The notes beneath the pieces were generated by a model, which did no database searches, was not told the DNA's origin, and saw only the letters and a list, made by a program, of their open reading frames with translations. Both the position numbers and the translations under genes were made by a program. Shown in pieces: positions 8,407 through 17,138 of a stretch of DNA of 44,115 bases. Numbering within the stretch: the stretch's first letter is position 1; every line of letters begins with the position of its first letter. The DNA is from Streptomyces acidicola (GTDB lineage: Bacteria; Actinomycetota; Actinomycetes; Streptomycetales; Streptomycetaceae): the NCBI RefSeq assembly GCF_009377235.1, contig NZ_VMNX01000059.1, positions 1 through 44,115 of the forward strand, in the 5' to 3' direction.

Positions 8407-8462
8407 TGACGGCTGACGGCTGACGGCTGACGGCTGAGGGCTGATGTCTGACGGCTGACGGC
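8407..8462 (+). repeat. heptanucleotide tandem array, eight copies of TGACGGC
   Basis: Eight contiguous 7-bp units occupy 8407-8462. Six are exact TGACGGC; the fifth and sixth are TGAGGGC and TGATGTC. The array lies directly behind the MFS gene and before a strong terminator. Confidence 0.85.
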
Positions 8463-8491
8463 GCTGGTTCTCCCTCGCCGTCCGCCCGGAA

Positions 8492-8528
8492 CCGTGCCCC
8501 GGCTGCCCGAGCGGCAGCCGGGGCACGG
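8492..8528 (+). terminator. strong hairpin terminator after MFS gene
   Basis: A perfect 16-bp stem (8492-8507 with 8513-8528) and a 5-nt loop, about 95 bases after the MFS stop codon. It isolates the MFS gene from the ligase-decarboxylase pair. Confidence 0.8.
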
Positions 8529-8684
8529 CCGTCTCCGCCCGGCCCGGTAACCCGTACCCGGCCCCGTACCCCGGCCCGCCAGGTCTTTAGCCAGGCCAAA
8601 GCACCAGCGCCGACGATCACGGAAGGGCGGATTCCAGGGCCCCAGCCGTGCGCCCCGCCGGACCGCAGACACCGAGGAGCAGCG

Positions 8685-10271
8685 ATGACCGCGACCATGG
8701 TCGGTTCCCTCCCTGCCTCGGCGCTCATCGACGACGCCGTCGGCACGGAGAGCGCCCCCAGGGTCGACAACGCGGCCGAAGTGTTCCTGACGGCGGCCGT
8801 GGCCCGGCACCCCGACGCCCCGGCCGTGCGGGACCGCTACGGGCGGTGGACCTACGCCGAACTCGACGCCGCCGCCGACTCCTTCGCCCGTGAGCTGGAC
8901 GGGCACGGCATCCGGCCCGGCGACCGGGTGCTGGCCCGCGTCGACAGCATCCGGGAGTTCACGGCCGTGCTCTACGGCACCTGGCGGCGTGGAGCCGTCC
9001 TGGTCCCGGTCAACCCGGGCATGAAGGCCTTCCATCTGCGTGCCGTGCTCGCCGACTGCGAGCCCTCGCTGATCGTCGTAGACAGCGGGGAGCGCACCGG
9101 CGCCGACGGTCTCACCTGGCCGTCCGGTGTACCGGTCGCCGTCGCCGGCGAGCTGGACCTGTCCGGACGCGCCGACCCCGCCGCCCGCACTCAGGCCGAG
9201 GTCCCCGCCGACCGGCTCGCCCTGCTCGTCTACACCTCGGGCAGCACCTCGGCGCCCAAGGCGGTGGCCTGCCCGCACGGCGCCGTGGTGTTCGCCGCGC
9301 GCGCCATCCAGGCCCGGCTGAACTACCGCCCGGACGACGTCGTGCTCACCGCCGTCCCCCTCTCCTTCGACTACGGCCTCTACCAGGCCCTGATCGGCGC
9401 GCTGGCCGGCGCCGAGCTGCTGCTGTCGGGACCCGCCGACCACGCCCGGCTGCTGGGCTTCGCCCGGGACCACGCCGCGACCGTCGTACCGCTCGTGCCG
9501 TCGCTGGGTGAACTGCTGGTCAAGCTCGCCACCCGCGACCCGCGGCCCACCCGCGTCCGGCTGTTCACCAGCACCGGGGCGACCCTCAACCCGCCGCTCA
9601 TCGCCTCGCTCCGGGAGACCTTCCCGGGCGCCTCGGTGGCGCCCATGTACGGCACCACCGAGTGCAAGCGCATCACCATCCTGGAGCCCGACGGCGATCT
9701 CGCCCGCCCCGGCTCGGTCGGGCCCGCGCTGCCCGGCACCGAGGTGCTCGTCGTCGACGATGACGGACGACCCCTCCCGACGGGTGAGACCGGCGAGATC
9801 GTGGTGCGCGGCCCGCATGTGATGGCCGGTTACTGGCGGGCCCCGGAGCAGACCGCCCTGCACTTCCGGCAGGAGCGGGACGGCGGCCCGGTCACCCTGC
9901 ACACCGGTGACTACGGCCGGCTCGACGAGGACGGGCACGTCTACTTCCAGGGCCGCAGGGACGACCTGTTCAAACGGCGCGGCTCGCGGATGAGTTCCGT
10001 CGAGATCGAGGCCGCCGTGCTCGACATCGACGGCGTACAGGAGGCCGCGCTGCTCGTCCCGAGGGACGACCGCGACATGGCCCTCTTCGTCGTCCCCGAG
10101 ACACCGGACGTGACCGGCGAACAGGTACTGGCCCGGCTCGGGGACCGCCTCGAAGCGGCCAAGGTGCCCGACGTCTGCCATGTCCTGACCGCCCTGCCGC
10201 TCACCCCCACCGGCAAGACCAACCGCAAGGAGCTGCGCCGACAGCTCATGGAGGACACCGATGTCCGCTGA
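8685..10271 (+). CDS. class I adenylate-forming ligase (amino acid/acyl adenylation enzyme)
   Basis: A 528-residue stand-alone adenylation enzyme that should activate a carboxylate with ATP and load it on a phosphopantetheine thiol. Core motifs are present: the A3 phosphate loop LVYTSGSTSAPKAVA (about 182-196), A5 YGTTE (about 322), A7/A8 HTGDYGRLDEDGHVYFQGRRDDLFKRRG (about 405-432) and A10 PTGKTNRKE with the catalytic lysine near 512. GAGGAG lies upstream of the ATG. Its 3' end overlaps the decarboxylase gene by 11 bases, so the two are translationally coupled. The pair resembles the VinN/VinO and FlvN/FlvO logic, in which an amino acid is adenylated, moved to a carrier protein and decarboxylated. 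Substrate specificity cannot be read by eye. Confidence 0.85.
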   Translation: MTATMVGSLPASALIDDAVGTESAPRVDNAAEVFLTAAVARHPDAPAVRDRYGRWTYAELDAAADSFARELDGHGIRPGDRVLARVDSIREFTAVLYGTWRRGAVLVPVNPGMKAFHLRAVLADCEPSLIVVDSGERTGADGLTWPSGVPVAVAGELDLSGRADPAARTQAEVPADRLALLVYTSGSTSAPKAVACPHGAVVFAARAIQARLNYRPDDVVLTAVPLSFDYGLYQALIGALAGAELLLSGPADHARLLGFARDHAATVVPLVPSLGELLVKLATRDPRPTRVRLFTSTGATLNPPLIASLRETFPGASVAPMYGTTECKRITILEPDGDLARPGSVGPALPGTEVLVVDDDGRPLPTGETGEIVVRGPHVMAGYWRAPEQTALHFRQERDGGPVTLHTGDYGRLDEDGHVYFQGRRDDLFKRRGSRMSSVEIEAAVLDIDGVQEAALLVPRDDRDMALFVVPETPDVTGEQVLARLGDRLEAAKVPDVCHVLTALPLTPTGKTNRKELRRQLMEDTDVR

Positions 10272-11685
10272 CAAGAACCCCACGCGGCGCTCCGGCGACG
10301 ATCTGACGCTCCGTCGGCTCATCGACCGGTACGGCAGCCCGCTCTACGTCTACGACCTGGCCCGCGTGCGCACCGCCCTGGAGGACCTGCGCGCGTCCCT
10401 GCCCCAGCCGGCCCGTATCTACTACTCGCTCAAAGCCAACGCGCACCCCTGCCTCGTCTCCGAACTCCGGCGGGGCGGAGCCCGCGCCGAGGCGACCTCG
10501 CGGGGCGAACTGGCCGCGGCCCTTCGGGCGGGCCATTCGGCGGCGGAGCTGATGTACTCCGGCCCCGGCAAGGGTCCGGCGGAACTCGGCGAGGCCGTCG
10601 CGGCGGGCATACGCACCTTCTCCGCCGAGTCGTTCGGCGACCTGGAGCGGATCGGGGCCGCCGCGGACGCCCGGGGTGTGACCGCGGACTGCATGCTGCG
10701 GATCAACGCCGCCGGCGCCCCCGGCCAGGACGAGCCGTGGATGACCGGCGGCCCGTCCCGGTTCGGCTTCGACCTCGACGAACTGGCGGAGCACGGGGGC
10801 GCCCGGCTCCTGGTGAAGGGCGTGCGGATCATCGGCATGCACTTCGTCCCGCTCACCAACGCCGGGAACGAGCAGGTCCTCCTCGCCGAACTGGCCCAGA
10901 GCGTGCGCACCGCCGCCCGGCTCCGGGACGAACTCGACATCCCGCTGCACCTGCTGGACCTCGGCGGAGGGTTCGCCGCCCCGTACGCGACCCCCGGCGA
11001 GCGGCCCGTCTACCCGGGGCTGCGCACGGCGTTGTGCGCCGTCCTCGACGAGCACCTCCCGGGCTGGCGGCACGGCGAACCGGTGGTCGCCTTCGAGTCC
11101 GGGCGTCATCTGGTCGGCGACAGCGGACGGCTGGTCGTCACCGTCACCGATGTGCGCAGCAGCCGCGGCAAGACGTACGCGGTGCTCGACGCGGGCGTCA
11201 ACCATCTGGGCGGTCAGTCCGGTCTGGGCCGTCTCCTGCCGCTCTCCGCCCAGCCACTGACCGCTCCCGACCGCGTGACGGACGACGCGGGCGACACGGG
11301 GGCCGGTGACGCCAGGATCGGTGACACGGGGACTGGCGACTTGGGGGCCGGTGGCACGGGGACTGACGACACGGGGGCAGCCGAACCGTCCTTCGTGACG
11401 CTCGCCGGGCCGCTGTGCACGCCCGCCGACGTCCTGTCCCGCGCCGTCGACCTGCCAGGGGTGCGCCCGGGCGACCTGCTGGTCTTCCCCAACGTGGGGG
11501 CCTACGGACTGTCCGCGAACCTGCTCGGGTTCCTCGGCCATCCGGCCCCCGTCGAGGTCGTCGTGGACGGCGGCGAGACCGTCTCCGCCACCCGCCTGAC
11601 CCTGAGCCGCCGCACCGCCGAACCCCGCACCGAGCCCCCACCGAACCCCGCACCGCATCCGGTACGGAAGACACCACCTCCCTGA
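10261..11685 (+). CDS. PLP-dependent decarboxylase, fold type III (DAP/Orn/Arg decarboxylase family)
   Basis: A 474-residue enzyme of the LysA/BtrK/VinO family. The PLP lysine is K58 in YYSLKANAHP. The phosphate-binding glycine loop is LDLGGGFAAPY (about 235-245), then FESGRHLVGDSG. The cysteine that completes the active site across the dimer is C386 in GPLCTPADV. It probably removes CO2 from a free or carrier-bound amino acid activated by the overlapping ligase gene. An odd low-complexity insertion of Asp-Thr-Gly-type pentapeptides (about residues 345-374) precedes the C-terminal beta domain and is encoded by 15-bp tandem repeats. The C-terminal tail is proline-rich. The insertion lies in a surface loop region and need not affect catalysis. 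Confidence 0.88.
   Translation: MSADKNPTRRSGDDLTLRRLIDRYGSPLYVYDLARVRTALEDLRASLPQPARIYYSLKANAHPCLVSELRRGGARAEATSRGELAAALRAGHSAAELMYSGPGKGPAELGEAVAAGIRTFSAESFGDLERIGAAADARGVTADCMLRINAAGAPGQDEPWMTGGPSRFGFDLDELAEHGGARLLVKGVRIIGMHFVPLTNAGNEQVLLAELAQSVRTAARLRDELDIPLHLLDLGGGFAAPYATPGERPVYPGLRTALCAVLDEHLPGWRHGEPVVAFESGRHLVGDSGRLVVTVTDVRSSRGKTYAVLDAGVNHLGGQSGLGRLLPLSAQPLTAPDRVTDDAGDTGAGDARIGDTGTGDLGAGGTGTDDTGAAEPSFVTLAGPLCTPADVLSRAVDLPGVRPGDLLVFPNVGAYGLSANLLGFLGHPAPVEVVVDGGETVSATRLTLSRRTAEPRTEPPPNPAPHPVRKTPPP
11293..11382 (+). repeat. six 15-bp in-frame tandem repeats inside decarboxylase gene
   Basis: Units start at 11293, 11308, 11323, 11338, 11353 and 11368, the exemplar being GACACGGGGGCCGGT. 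They encode the pentapeptides DTGAG, DARIG, DTGTG, DLGAG, GTGTD and DTGAA. Confidence 0.85.
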
Positions 11686-11721
11686 CCGGGACGGCCGAGC
11701 CCCGGCCGAGCGGCACCCCAA

Positions 11722-11751
11722 GGCCCACAGCCCTTCCCGGCGCTGTGGGCC
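11722..11751 (+). terminator. hairpin terminator after decarboxylase
   Basis: GGCCCACAGC (11722-11731) pairs perfectly with GCTGTGGGCC (11742-11751) across a 10-nt loop, 36 bases after the decarboxylase stop. Confidence 0.7.
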
Positions 11752-11864
11752 CGCCCCCGCCGGTTCAGGCGCTCTTTATCGGTGCACAAGGCGCTCCTGC
11801 AACGGTCGCCTGGCAGCCCGACACCCGACACGTCTGCGAAGTCCGAAACCCTGGAGGCCACACG

Positions 11865-13109
11865 ATGGACACCGCCTCATCGCCGTCCGCCGAGACCGAG
11901 ACCAAGACCGGGACGGAGCCTGGACTCCAGTACCCCTTCCACCGTCCCTCGGCCGTGGAGGTGCCGCCCGTCTACGAGGAGCTGCGCGCCAAGTGCCCGG
12001 TGGCCAAGGTCCAGCTGCCCACCGGTGACGACGGGTATGTGGTCAGCCGTTACGACGACGTCCGTACCGTCCTGGCCGACCCCCGCTTCAGCCGTGCCGC
12101 GATGCTGGCCGAGGGGGCCCCGCAGCTCACCCCGGCCCCGCCCGTGCCCGGCAGCCTCTTCACGATGGACCCGCCCGAGCACACCAGGCTGCGCAAGCTC
12201 GTCTCGCGTGAGTTCACCGCGCGCCGGGTGCAGAACCTCCGCCCCCGTATCCAGGAGCTCACCGACCAGCTGCTGGACGAGATGGAGAAGCAGGCCCCGC
12301 CGCTCGACCTCAACCCGGCCTTCGCGTTCCCGCTGCCGGTGATGGTCATCTGCGAACTGCTCGGCGTTCCCTTCGAGGACCGGGAGAAGTTCCGCGGCTG
12401 GTCCGACGCCTTCGTCTCGCTCACCGCGCACACCGCCGACGAGGTGATGGCGCAGCGCATGTCGATGGTCCAGTACCTGGGCGAGCTGGTGCAGCGCAAG
12501 CGCGAGGAGCCCGCCGACGACCTCATGAGCGCCCTGGTCTCCGTGCACGACGAGGACGGCGACCGGCTCAGCGAGCACGAGCTGATCATCATGGGCATCA
12601 CGCTGCTGGTGGCCGGGCACGAGACCACCGTCAGCATGATCGGCAAGTGTGTGCTGACGCTGCTGCGCCACCCCGAGCACCTGGCCGCGCTGCGGGAGCA
12701 GCCCGAGATGATCGAGCACGTGGTGGAGGAGCTGCTGCGGGTCAACCCCATCGGTGACGGCGGCCCGTTCCGCATCACCCTGGAGGACGTCGAGATCGGC
12801 GGCACCACCATCCCCAAGGGCAGCGGTGTGATCGCGGCGGTCGCCTCCGCCAACCAGGACCCGGACCGCTTCGGCGAGGAGCCCGAGGCCTTCGACCCGT
12901 CCCGGTCCTCGGCCACCGCTCACGTCGCGCTGGGCCACGGCCCGCACTTCTGCCTGGGTGCCGCTCTCGCGCGGGCCGAGCTGCAGATCGCCATCTCCTC
13001 GCTGGTCCGCCGCTTCCCGGAGCTGAGCCTGGCCGACGAGGTCGACAACCTCTCCATGACCAGCGGAATGATGGTGCACGCCCTGAACCGTCTGCCCGTC
13101 ACCTGGTGA
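11865..13109 (+). CDS. cytochrome P450
   Basis: A 414-residue soluble bacterial P450 (CYP105/107-like size). The I-helix oxygen-activation motif is AGHETT (residues 250-255), the K-helix ExxR is EELLR, and the heme-binding loop is GHGPHFCLGAALARAE with the thiolate ligand C363. GGAGG lies upstream of ATG 11865; the first ~20 residues are a low-complexity Thr/Glu-rich leader. It has its own 5' region after the decarboxylase terminator, so it may have a separate promoter. It probably hydroxylates or epoxidises an intermediate of the cluster product. No ferredoxin gene is beside it, so redox partners would be supplied from elsewhere. Confidence 0.95.
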   Translation: MDTASSPSAETETKTGTEPGLQYPFHRPSAVEVPPVYEELRAKCPVAKVQLPTGDDGYVVSRYDDVRTVLADPRFSRAAMLAEGAPQLTPAPPVPGSLFTMDPPEHTRLRKLVSREFTARRVQNLRPRIQELTDQLLDEMEKQAPPLDLNPAFAFPLPVMVICELLGVPFEDREKFRGWSDAFVSLTAHTADEVMAQRMSMVQYLGELVQRKREEPADDLMSALVSVHDEDGDRLSEHELIIMGITLLVAGHETTVSMIGKCVLTLLRHPEHLAALREQPEMIEHVVEELLRVNPIGDGGPFRITLEDVEIGGTTIPKGSGVIAAVASANQDPDRFGEEPEAFDPSRSSATAHVALGHGPHFCLGAALARAELQIAISSLVRRFPELSLADEVDNLSMTSGMMVHALNRLPVTW

Positions 13110-13132
13110 ACCGCCGGCCCCGGTGAACGGCT

Positions 13133-13168
13133 CGCTGCCCGGGTTCCCCGACGGGAACCCGGGCAGCG
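13133..13168. terminator. bidirectional terminator between P450 and flavin monooxygenase
   Basis: A perfect 16-bp stem (13133-13148 with 13153-13168) and a 4-nt CGAC loop, located between two convergent genes. Confidence 0.85.
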
Positions 13169-13197
13169 GTCTGTCGTACGCCGTCCGGTGCGACGGA

Positions 13198-14460
13198 TCA
13201 GTTGTGCGAGGCCGGCTGCTGCACGATGCGCTGGGCCACGGTCGGACCCGGCTCCTGCACCTGGAAGTACGCCCTGGCCAGCACCCGCTGCTGCAACGCC
13301 CGGTTGCCGTTCACGATCCGGTAGAGGGACCGGCGGGTCAGACCGCCCAGCCGCCCGTCGAGTGCGAAGAGCCGCTCCTGGCGCAGCTGGAGGGCACGCG
13401 AGAGGCGTACCGCTTCCTCGCGCGACTGCTGGAACTGTTCGCAGGCCCGTGTCAGTGCGTCCGCGCCGCCGCCGTCGGCCATCGCCTCCTCGACCAGCGG
13501 CGCCAGGGTGACCGCGTCGATGATCGCGTGGTTGACGCCCTGACCGAGGATCGGGGTCAGTGTGTGCGCGGCGTCGCCCATGAGGACCAGACCGGGCATG
13601 GACCAGCGGGGCACCACGGTGGTGAAGATGTCCAGCATCGAGGTGTCCGACCAGGCCTGCACCTCCTTGCGCACCGAGGCCGACAGCTCGGGGGCGAGCC
13701 GGTCCAGCTTCTCGTGCAGCGCGCTCAGCCCCTGGGCGCGCAGGTCCCTCAGGCCGCCCTTGGCGATGTTCAGGCCCACGCGCACGCTGTCCGGGTGGGT
13801 GGGGATGAACAGCCCGTGCTCACCGCCCCGGATGCGGATGCGGTACGTGTGGCTGTCCCACTCCTCGGGGAAGGGCAACCGCAGCCAGATGACGTCCCGG
13901 TCCAGCGGCTGCTTCTCGTACGCCAGCCCGGACATCTCCCGGACCTTGCTGAACCGTCCGTCGGCCGCCACCGTCAGGTCGGCCCGGACGACGATCTCAC
14001 CGTCGGGGGTGCGGGCGCGCACCCCGGTCACCGGACCGCTCTCGCCCTGCTCCCGGAGCAGGCCCACGGCGGTGGCCGACTGACGGAGGGTGAAACCGGA
14101 GTGCTCCCGTCCGACATCGGCGAGGGCGGACAGCAGAGCGGGCTGGGGCAGCTCCACCGGGTACGGGTGGGGGTAGGGGAAGTCGGAGAAGTCGACATTC
14201 AGCACGGCGCTGCCGGAGTCGAGGATCTCCAAATGGTGCACCTGCGCGTACGTTCCGTCGAGGCGGCCGAGCAGTCCGAGCCGGTCCAGCAGCCACACCG
14301 AGTCCGGCGACACCGACTCGCCGCGGAACGACCGGTTGAAGTGCCCGCTCTGCTCCAGCACCACCACGGACACGGAACGCTTGGCGAGTTCCACGGCCAG
14401 GGCGAGCCCGGCGGGGCCTCCTCCGACCACGCACACCTGTGCGGTCAGCTCTGCTGTCAT
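13198..14460 (-). CDS. FAD-dependent monooxygenase (PHBH-type, class A)
   Basis: A 420-residue flavoprotein. The N-terminal Rossmann motif is VCVVGGGPAGLALAVELAKR (GGGPAG at 13-18), the central DG motif is TVAADGRFSKVRE, and the FAD ribityl motif is GDAAHTLTPILGQGVNHAIIDA (about 292-313). There is no membrane segment and no halogenase WxWxIP motif. Such enzymes use NAD(P)H and O2 to hydroxylate activated, often aromatic, substrates. GGAGG lies about 11 bases before the ATG. It starts 25 bases downstream of the MFS gene at 14486-15763 on the same strand, so it is probably the last gene of that minus-strand unit, convergent with the P450. Confidence 0.88.
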   Translation of the reverse strand: MTAELTAQVCVVGGGPAGLALAVELAKRSVSVVVLEQSGHFNRSFRGESVSPDSVWLLDRLGLLGRLDGTYAQVHHLEILDSGSAVLNVDFSDFPYPHPYPVELPQPALLSALADVGREHSGFTLRQSATAVGLLREQGESGPVTGVRARTPDGEIVVRADLTVAADGRFSKVREMSGLAYEKQPLDRDVIWLRLPFPEEWDSHTYRIRIRGGEHGLFIPTHPDSVRVGLNIAKGGLRDLRAQGLSALHEKLDRLAPELSASVRKEVQAWSDTSMLDIFTTVVPRWSMPGLVLMGDAAHTLTPILGQGVNHAIIDAVTLAPLVEEAMADGGGADALTRACEQFQQSREEAVRLSRALQLRQERLFALDGRLGGLTRRSLYRIVNGNRALQQRVLARAYFQVQEPGPTVAQRIVQQPASHN

Positions 14461-14485
14461 CGTTTTGCCGCCCCTCCAGGGAAAG

Positions 14486-15763
14486 TCATGGTCGGTCGAT
14501 CGTGGGACGCCGGACTAAAGCTCCCCTTGCAGCGGCCCGGTGCCCGGGGCCGAGGTGTCCGGTGCGGGCGAGGGCGGCGACCGAGGCCGCGCACCCCAGC
14601 CCGGTGGCGGTCAGGGCACCCCAGGTGAGCCAGAGGGCGCCATGCCGCTCGGCGAAGTCCCACAGGGCGCCGGTCACGAGGTTGCCGAGGGTGATGCCCA
14701 GGCCTGAGACGGTGTTGTAGAGGCCGTAGTGGGTGGCGACCAGGCGGTTGCCGGACAGGGCGACGACGGTGTCCATCTCGAAGGGGTAGACCACGGCGGA
14801 GCCGGCCGCGAGCAGCCCCACCGCCGTGACCAGGGACACGAGGACCACCGCCGACGAACCGGGCGGGGTGAGCGCGAGGGGAAGGAACGCCAGGCCCATC
14901 GCGGTCAGTCCCCGTACCAGCGCCTGGCTGGGCCGCCACCGGTTCTTCGCCCAGCCGGTCAGGCGCAGTTGGCCGACGACGGCGACCGCGGCGGAGACGA
15001 CGAAGAGCCCGCTGGTGGCGGCCGTGCCGTGCGCGCCGAGAGCGTCGGACGCGGCCAGCGGAAGGGCCAGGTAGACCTGGAAGGTCAGCACGTACGAGCC
15101 GATCATCGCGGCGGAGAAGAGCAGGAAGGGCCGGTTGGCCACCACCGTGCGCCACTGGGCCAGCACCCCGCCCCGGTCCTCGGTGGGACCGCGGTGGTCG
15201 GGCAGCGCCCGCCACTGCAGCACGGTCAGTACGGCGAAGATGGCCGCCGCGACCGTGCACACCAGGCGGAAGTCGGCGGCCAGCAGGGCCAGTCCGACCA
15301 GAGGGCCGAGGAACATGCCCGCCTGGTAGTAGACGTTGAAGGTGGCGAAGGCGTCCACGCGCCGCTCTCCCGCCTCGGCCGCGAGGTAGGCGCGCACAGC
15401 GGGGTTGAACAGGGCTCCGGCGAAGCCGGTCGCGGCGGACGCCGCGATCAGTGCGGGCAGATGGTCGACCCAGCCGAGAAGCGCGAAGCCCACGGTGCGC
15501 AGGAGGCACCCGGCCAGGATGGGGGCCTTGTAGCCGAAGCGGTCGGCGAGGGTGCCGCCGATGAGGAACATGCCCTGCTGGGAGAGGTTGCGCACGCCCA
15601 GCACCAGGCCGACGGCCCAGGCGGCGAGCGCGAGCTCGCCGGACAGATGGGCGGCCAGGTAGGGCATGAGCATGTAGAAGGCGAGGTTGATGGCGAACTG
15701 GTTGGCCATCAACAGCCTCACGGCCGGCGGAAAGGAGCGGGTCTGCCGCCACAGCGCCCTCAC
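14486..15763 (-). CDS. MFS transporter
   Basis: A 425-residue protein of about 12 membrane segments from the major facilitator superfamily. The intracellular loop GGTLADRFGYKAPILAGCLLR is the MFS A-motif. GTG at 15763 was chosen because it overlaps the cysteine-synthase-like stop codon (GTGA), has GGAGG upstream, and opens directly on the first helix (RQTRSFPPAVRLLMANQFAINL). Translational coupling to the PLP enzyme implies export of its product or of something made from it. The transported compound is unknown. Confidence 0.88.
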   Translation of the reverse strand: MRALWRQTRSFPPAVRLLMANQFAINLAFYMLMPYLAAHLSGELALAAWAVGLVLGVRNLSQQGMFLIGGTLADRFGYKAPILAGCLLRTVGFALLGWVDHLPALIAASAATGFAGALFNPAVRAYLAAEAGERRVDAFATFNVYYQAGMFLGPLVGLALLAADFRLVCTVAAAIFAVLTVLQWRALPDHRGPTEDRGGVLAQWRTVVANRPFLLFSAAMIGSYVLTFQVYLALPLAASDALGAHGTAATSGLFVVSAAVAVVGQLRLTGWAKNRWRPSQALVRGLTAMGLAFLPLALTPPGSSAVVLVSLVTAVGLLAAGSAVVYPFEMDTVVALSGNRLVATHYGLYNTVSGLGITLGNLVTGALWDFAERHGALWLTWGALTATGLGCAASVAALARTGHLGPGHRAAARGALVRRPTIDRP

Positions 15764-16947
15764 ACCGACACCTCCACCGTCAGGCGCTCGCGGGCGGCAT
15801 GGTCGACGTGCTCCTCGTGCTCTTCGCGCTCCTCGTGCTGTGCGGCCAGCGGGTCGACGACCGTGGTGCAGCGCGTCCAGCGGGCGACGGTCGTCTCGCC
15901 GGAGTGGGCGATCTCCTCCGGCTCGTCGGCCACTTGAACGTCCAGCAGGCCGTGCGTGCGGCAGTAGGTGTCGTCGAAGACCGTGCCGACGTAGCGCTGC
16001 GGCCCGTCGGGGAACACCGCCACGATCCGTGCCTCCGCCGGCATCCGGCCCGCCAGCCAGCGGGCCACCAGGGCGACCGCGCCGACGCTCCAGCCGCCGG
16101 TGGCGTACCGGCAGCGGGCCAGCGCGCGGGCCGCCCACACCGCTTCGGGGGCGGCGACCCAGTGGACCTCGTCGAACAGGTCGTAGGCCACGTTGCGGGG
16201 GTAGATGCTGCTGCCCAGGCCGCGCATCAGCCGCTGCCCGGCGGGCTGCCCGAAGATCGTCGATCCGGTGGTGTCGACGCCCACGATCCGCAGGGAGGGG
16301 AAGTACCGGCGCAGCACCGAACCGATCCCGGCGGAGTGGCCGCCGGTGCCGACGGACACGACCAGGGCGTCGATACGGCCGAGCTGGGCGACGAGTTCAT
16401 GGGCGAGCGGTGCGTAGGCGGCCACGTTGTCCGGGTTGTGGTACTGGTCGGGGCACCAGGCGTCAGGGCACGCGGCGAGCAGGTCCTCGACGCGTTCACG
16501 GCGGGCCTGCTGCCAGCCGCCGTCCGGGTGCGGGGTGTCGACGACCTGGACGTCGGCGCCGTACGCGGTGAGCAGCCCGGTCATCAACGGTTCCATGCCG
16601 GGGTCGGTGACGACGGTGACCGGGTGGCCGAGGGTGACCCCGGCCAGGGCGAGTCCGAGGCCGAGGGTGCCGGAGGTGGACTCCACGATCCGGGCGCCGG
16701 GCAGCAGCAGGCCCCGCTCCCGGGCCGCCCGCACCATGTGCAGCGCGGTGCGGTCCTTGATGCCGCCGGGGTTGTGACCTTCGAGTTTGGCCCAGAAGCC
16801 GCGTCCGGCGGCGGTGAAGGGTTCCCCGACCCAGAGGACGGGGGTGTCGCCGACCAGCCCGGCCGGGGTGTGCGTGGGGCGTTTGGCGTCGGCGAGGAGC
16901 TGGGCGGGGCATTCGGGGACGGTGGTGCGGGTGGGGTGGTGGTTCAT
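15760..16947 (-). CDS. PLP-dependent cysteine synthase-family enzyme (fold type II)
   Basis: A 395-residue enzyme of the O-acetylserine sulfhydrylase/SbnA superfamily. The PLP lysine is K64 in HNPGGIKDRTA. The asparagine-loop equivalent is VESTSGTLGLGLALAG and the phosphate-binding loop is VVSVGTGGHSAGIG. It is longer than housekeeping CysK/CysM (about 310), with a C-terminal extension (from about residue 330) ending in a charged segment. Family members do beta-replacement on serine derivatives, giving cysteine, cystathionine, 2,3-diaminopropionate precursors or other beta-substituted alanines. It is coupled to an MFS exporter gene, which points to a secreted or toxic amino-acid-derived product rather than primary cysteine synthesis. 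Confidence 0.85.
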   Translation of the reverse strand: MNHHPTRTTVPECPAQLLADAKRPTHTPAGLVGDTPVLWVGEPFTAAGRGFWAKLEGHNPGGIKDRTALHMVRAARERGLLLPGARIVESTSGTLGLGLALAGVTLGHPVTVVTDPGMEPLMTGLLTAYGADVQVVDTPHPDGGWQQARRERVEDLLAACPDAWCPDQYHNPDNVAAYAPLAHELVAQLGRIDALVVSVGTGGHSAGIGSVLRRYFPSLRIVGVDTTGSTIFGQPAGQRLMRGLGSSIYPRNVAYDLFDEVHWVAAPEAVWAARALARCRYATGGWSVGAVALVARWLAGRMPAEARIVAVFPDGPQRYVGTVFDDTYCRTHGLLDVQVADEPEEIAHSGETTVARWTRCTTVVDPLAAQHEEREEHEEHVDHAARERLTVEVSV

Positions 16948-16991
16948 GGCGTGTCTCTCCTGCGGTCGGCGGGCGTGAGGGCGGGCCGACC

Positions 16992-17059
16992 GGATGGTGG
17001 CGGGACCCGGATGGTGAGGGGACCCGGGCCGTGGTGGGATCCGGACCGTGGTGGGATCC
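16992..17059. repeat. four 17-bp tandem repeats upstream of cysteine-synthase-like gene
   Basis: Units 16992-17008, 17009-17025, 17026-17042 and 17043-17059 share the pattern GG(A/G)NNGTGNNGGGANCC. Units 1/2 and 3/4 form two closely similar pairs. The array lies about 45-112 bases before the PLP enzyme start on the minus strand. Confidence 0.85.
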
Positions 17060-17138
17060 GGGCAGGACTGATCGACGGCCGCGGTGGGGCCGGCGGGAGC
17101 GTGGCTCGCCGCCCGGCCTGTGCGGCTTCAGCGGTCGG

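Noticed and set aside
8223..10322. 699-residue open frame on the minus strand
   Set aside because: It is antisense to the adenylating ligase and the MFS 3' end. Composition is Gly/Arg/Val-biased with no domain, so it was judged a shadow.
13123..14628. 501-residue open frame on the plus strand
   Set aside because: It lies antisense to the flavin monooxygenase gene, which has all FAD motifs; the translation is His/Gln/Arg-rich and unlike any family. It is a GC-bias shadow.
14457..15752. 431-residue frame overlapping the second MFS gene on the same strand
   Set aside because: The +1 frame shadow is arginine/proline-rich; the MFS frame has the membrane pattern and A-motif.
16948..17138. possible SAM or cobalamin riboswitch before the cysteine-synthase-like gene
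   Set aside because: No conserved riboswitch core was seen. The region is mostly the 17-bp tandem repeat.
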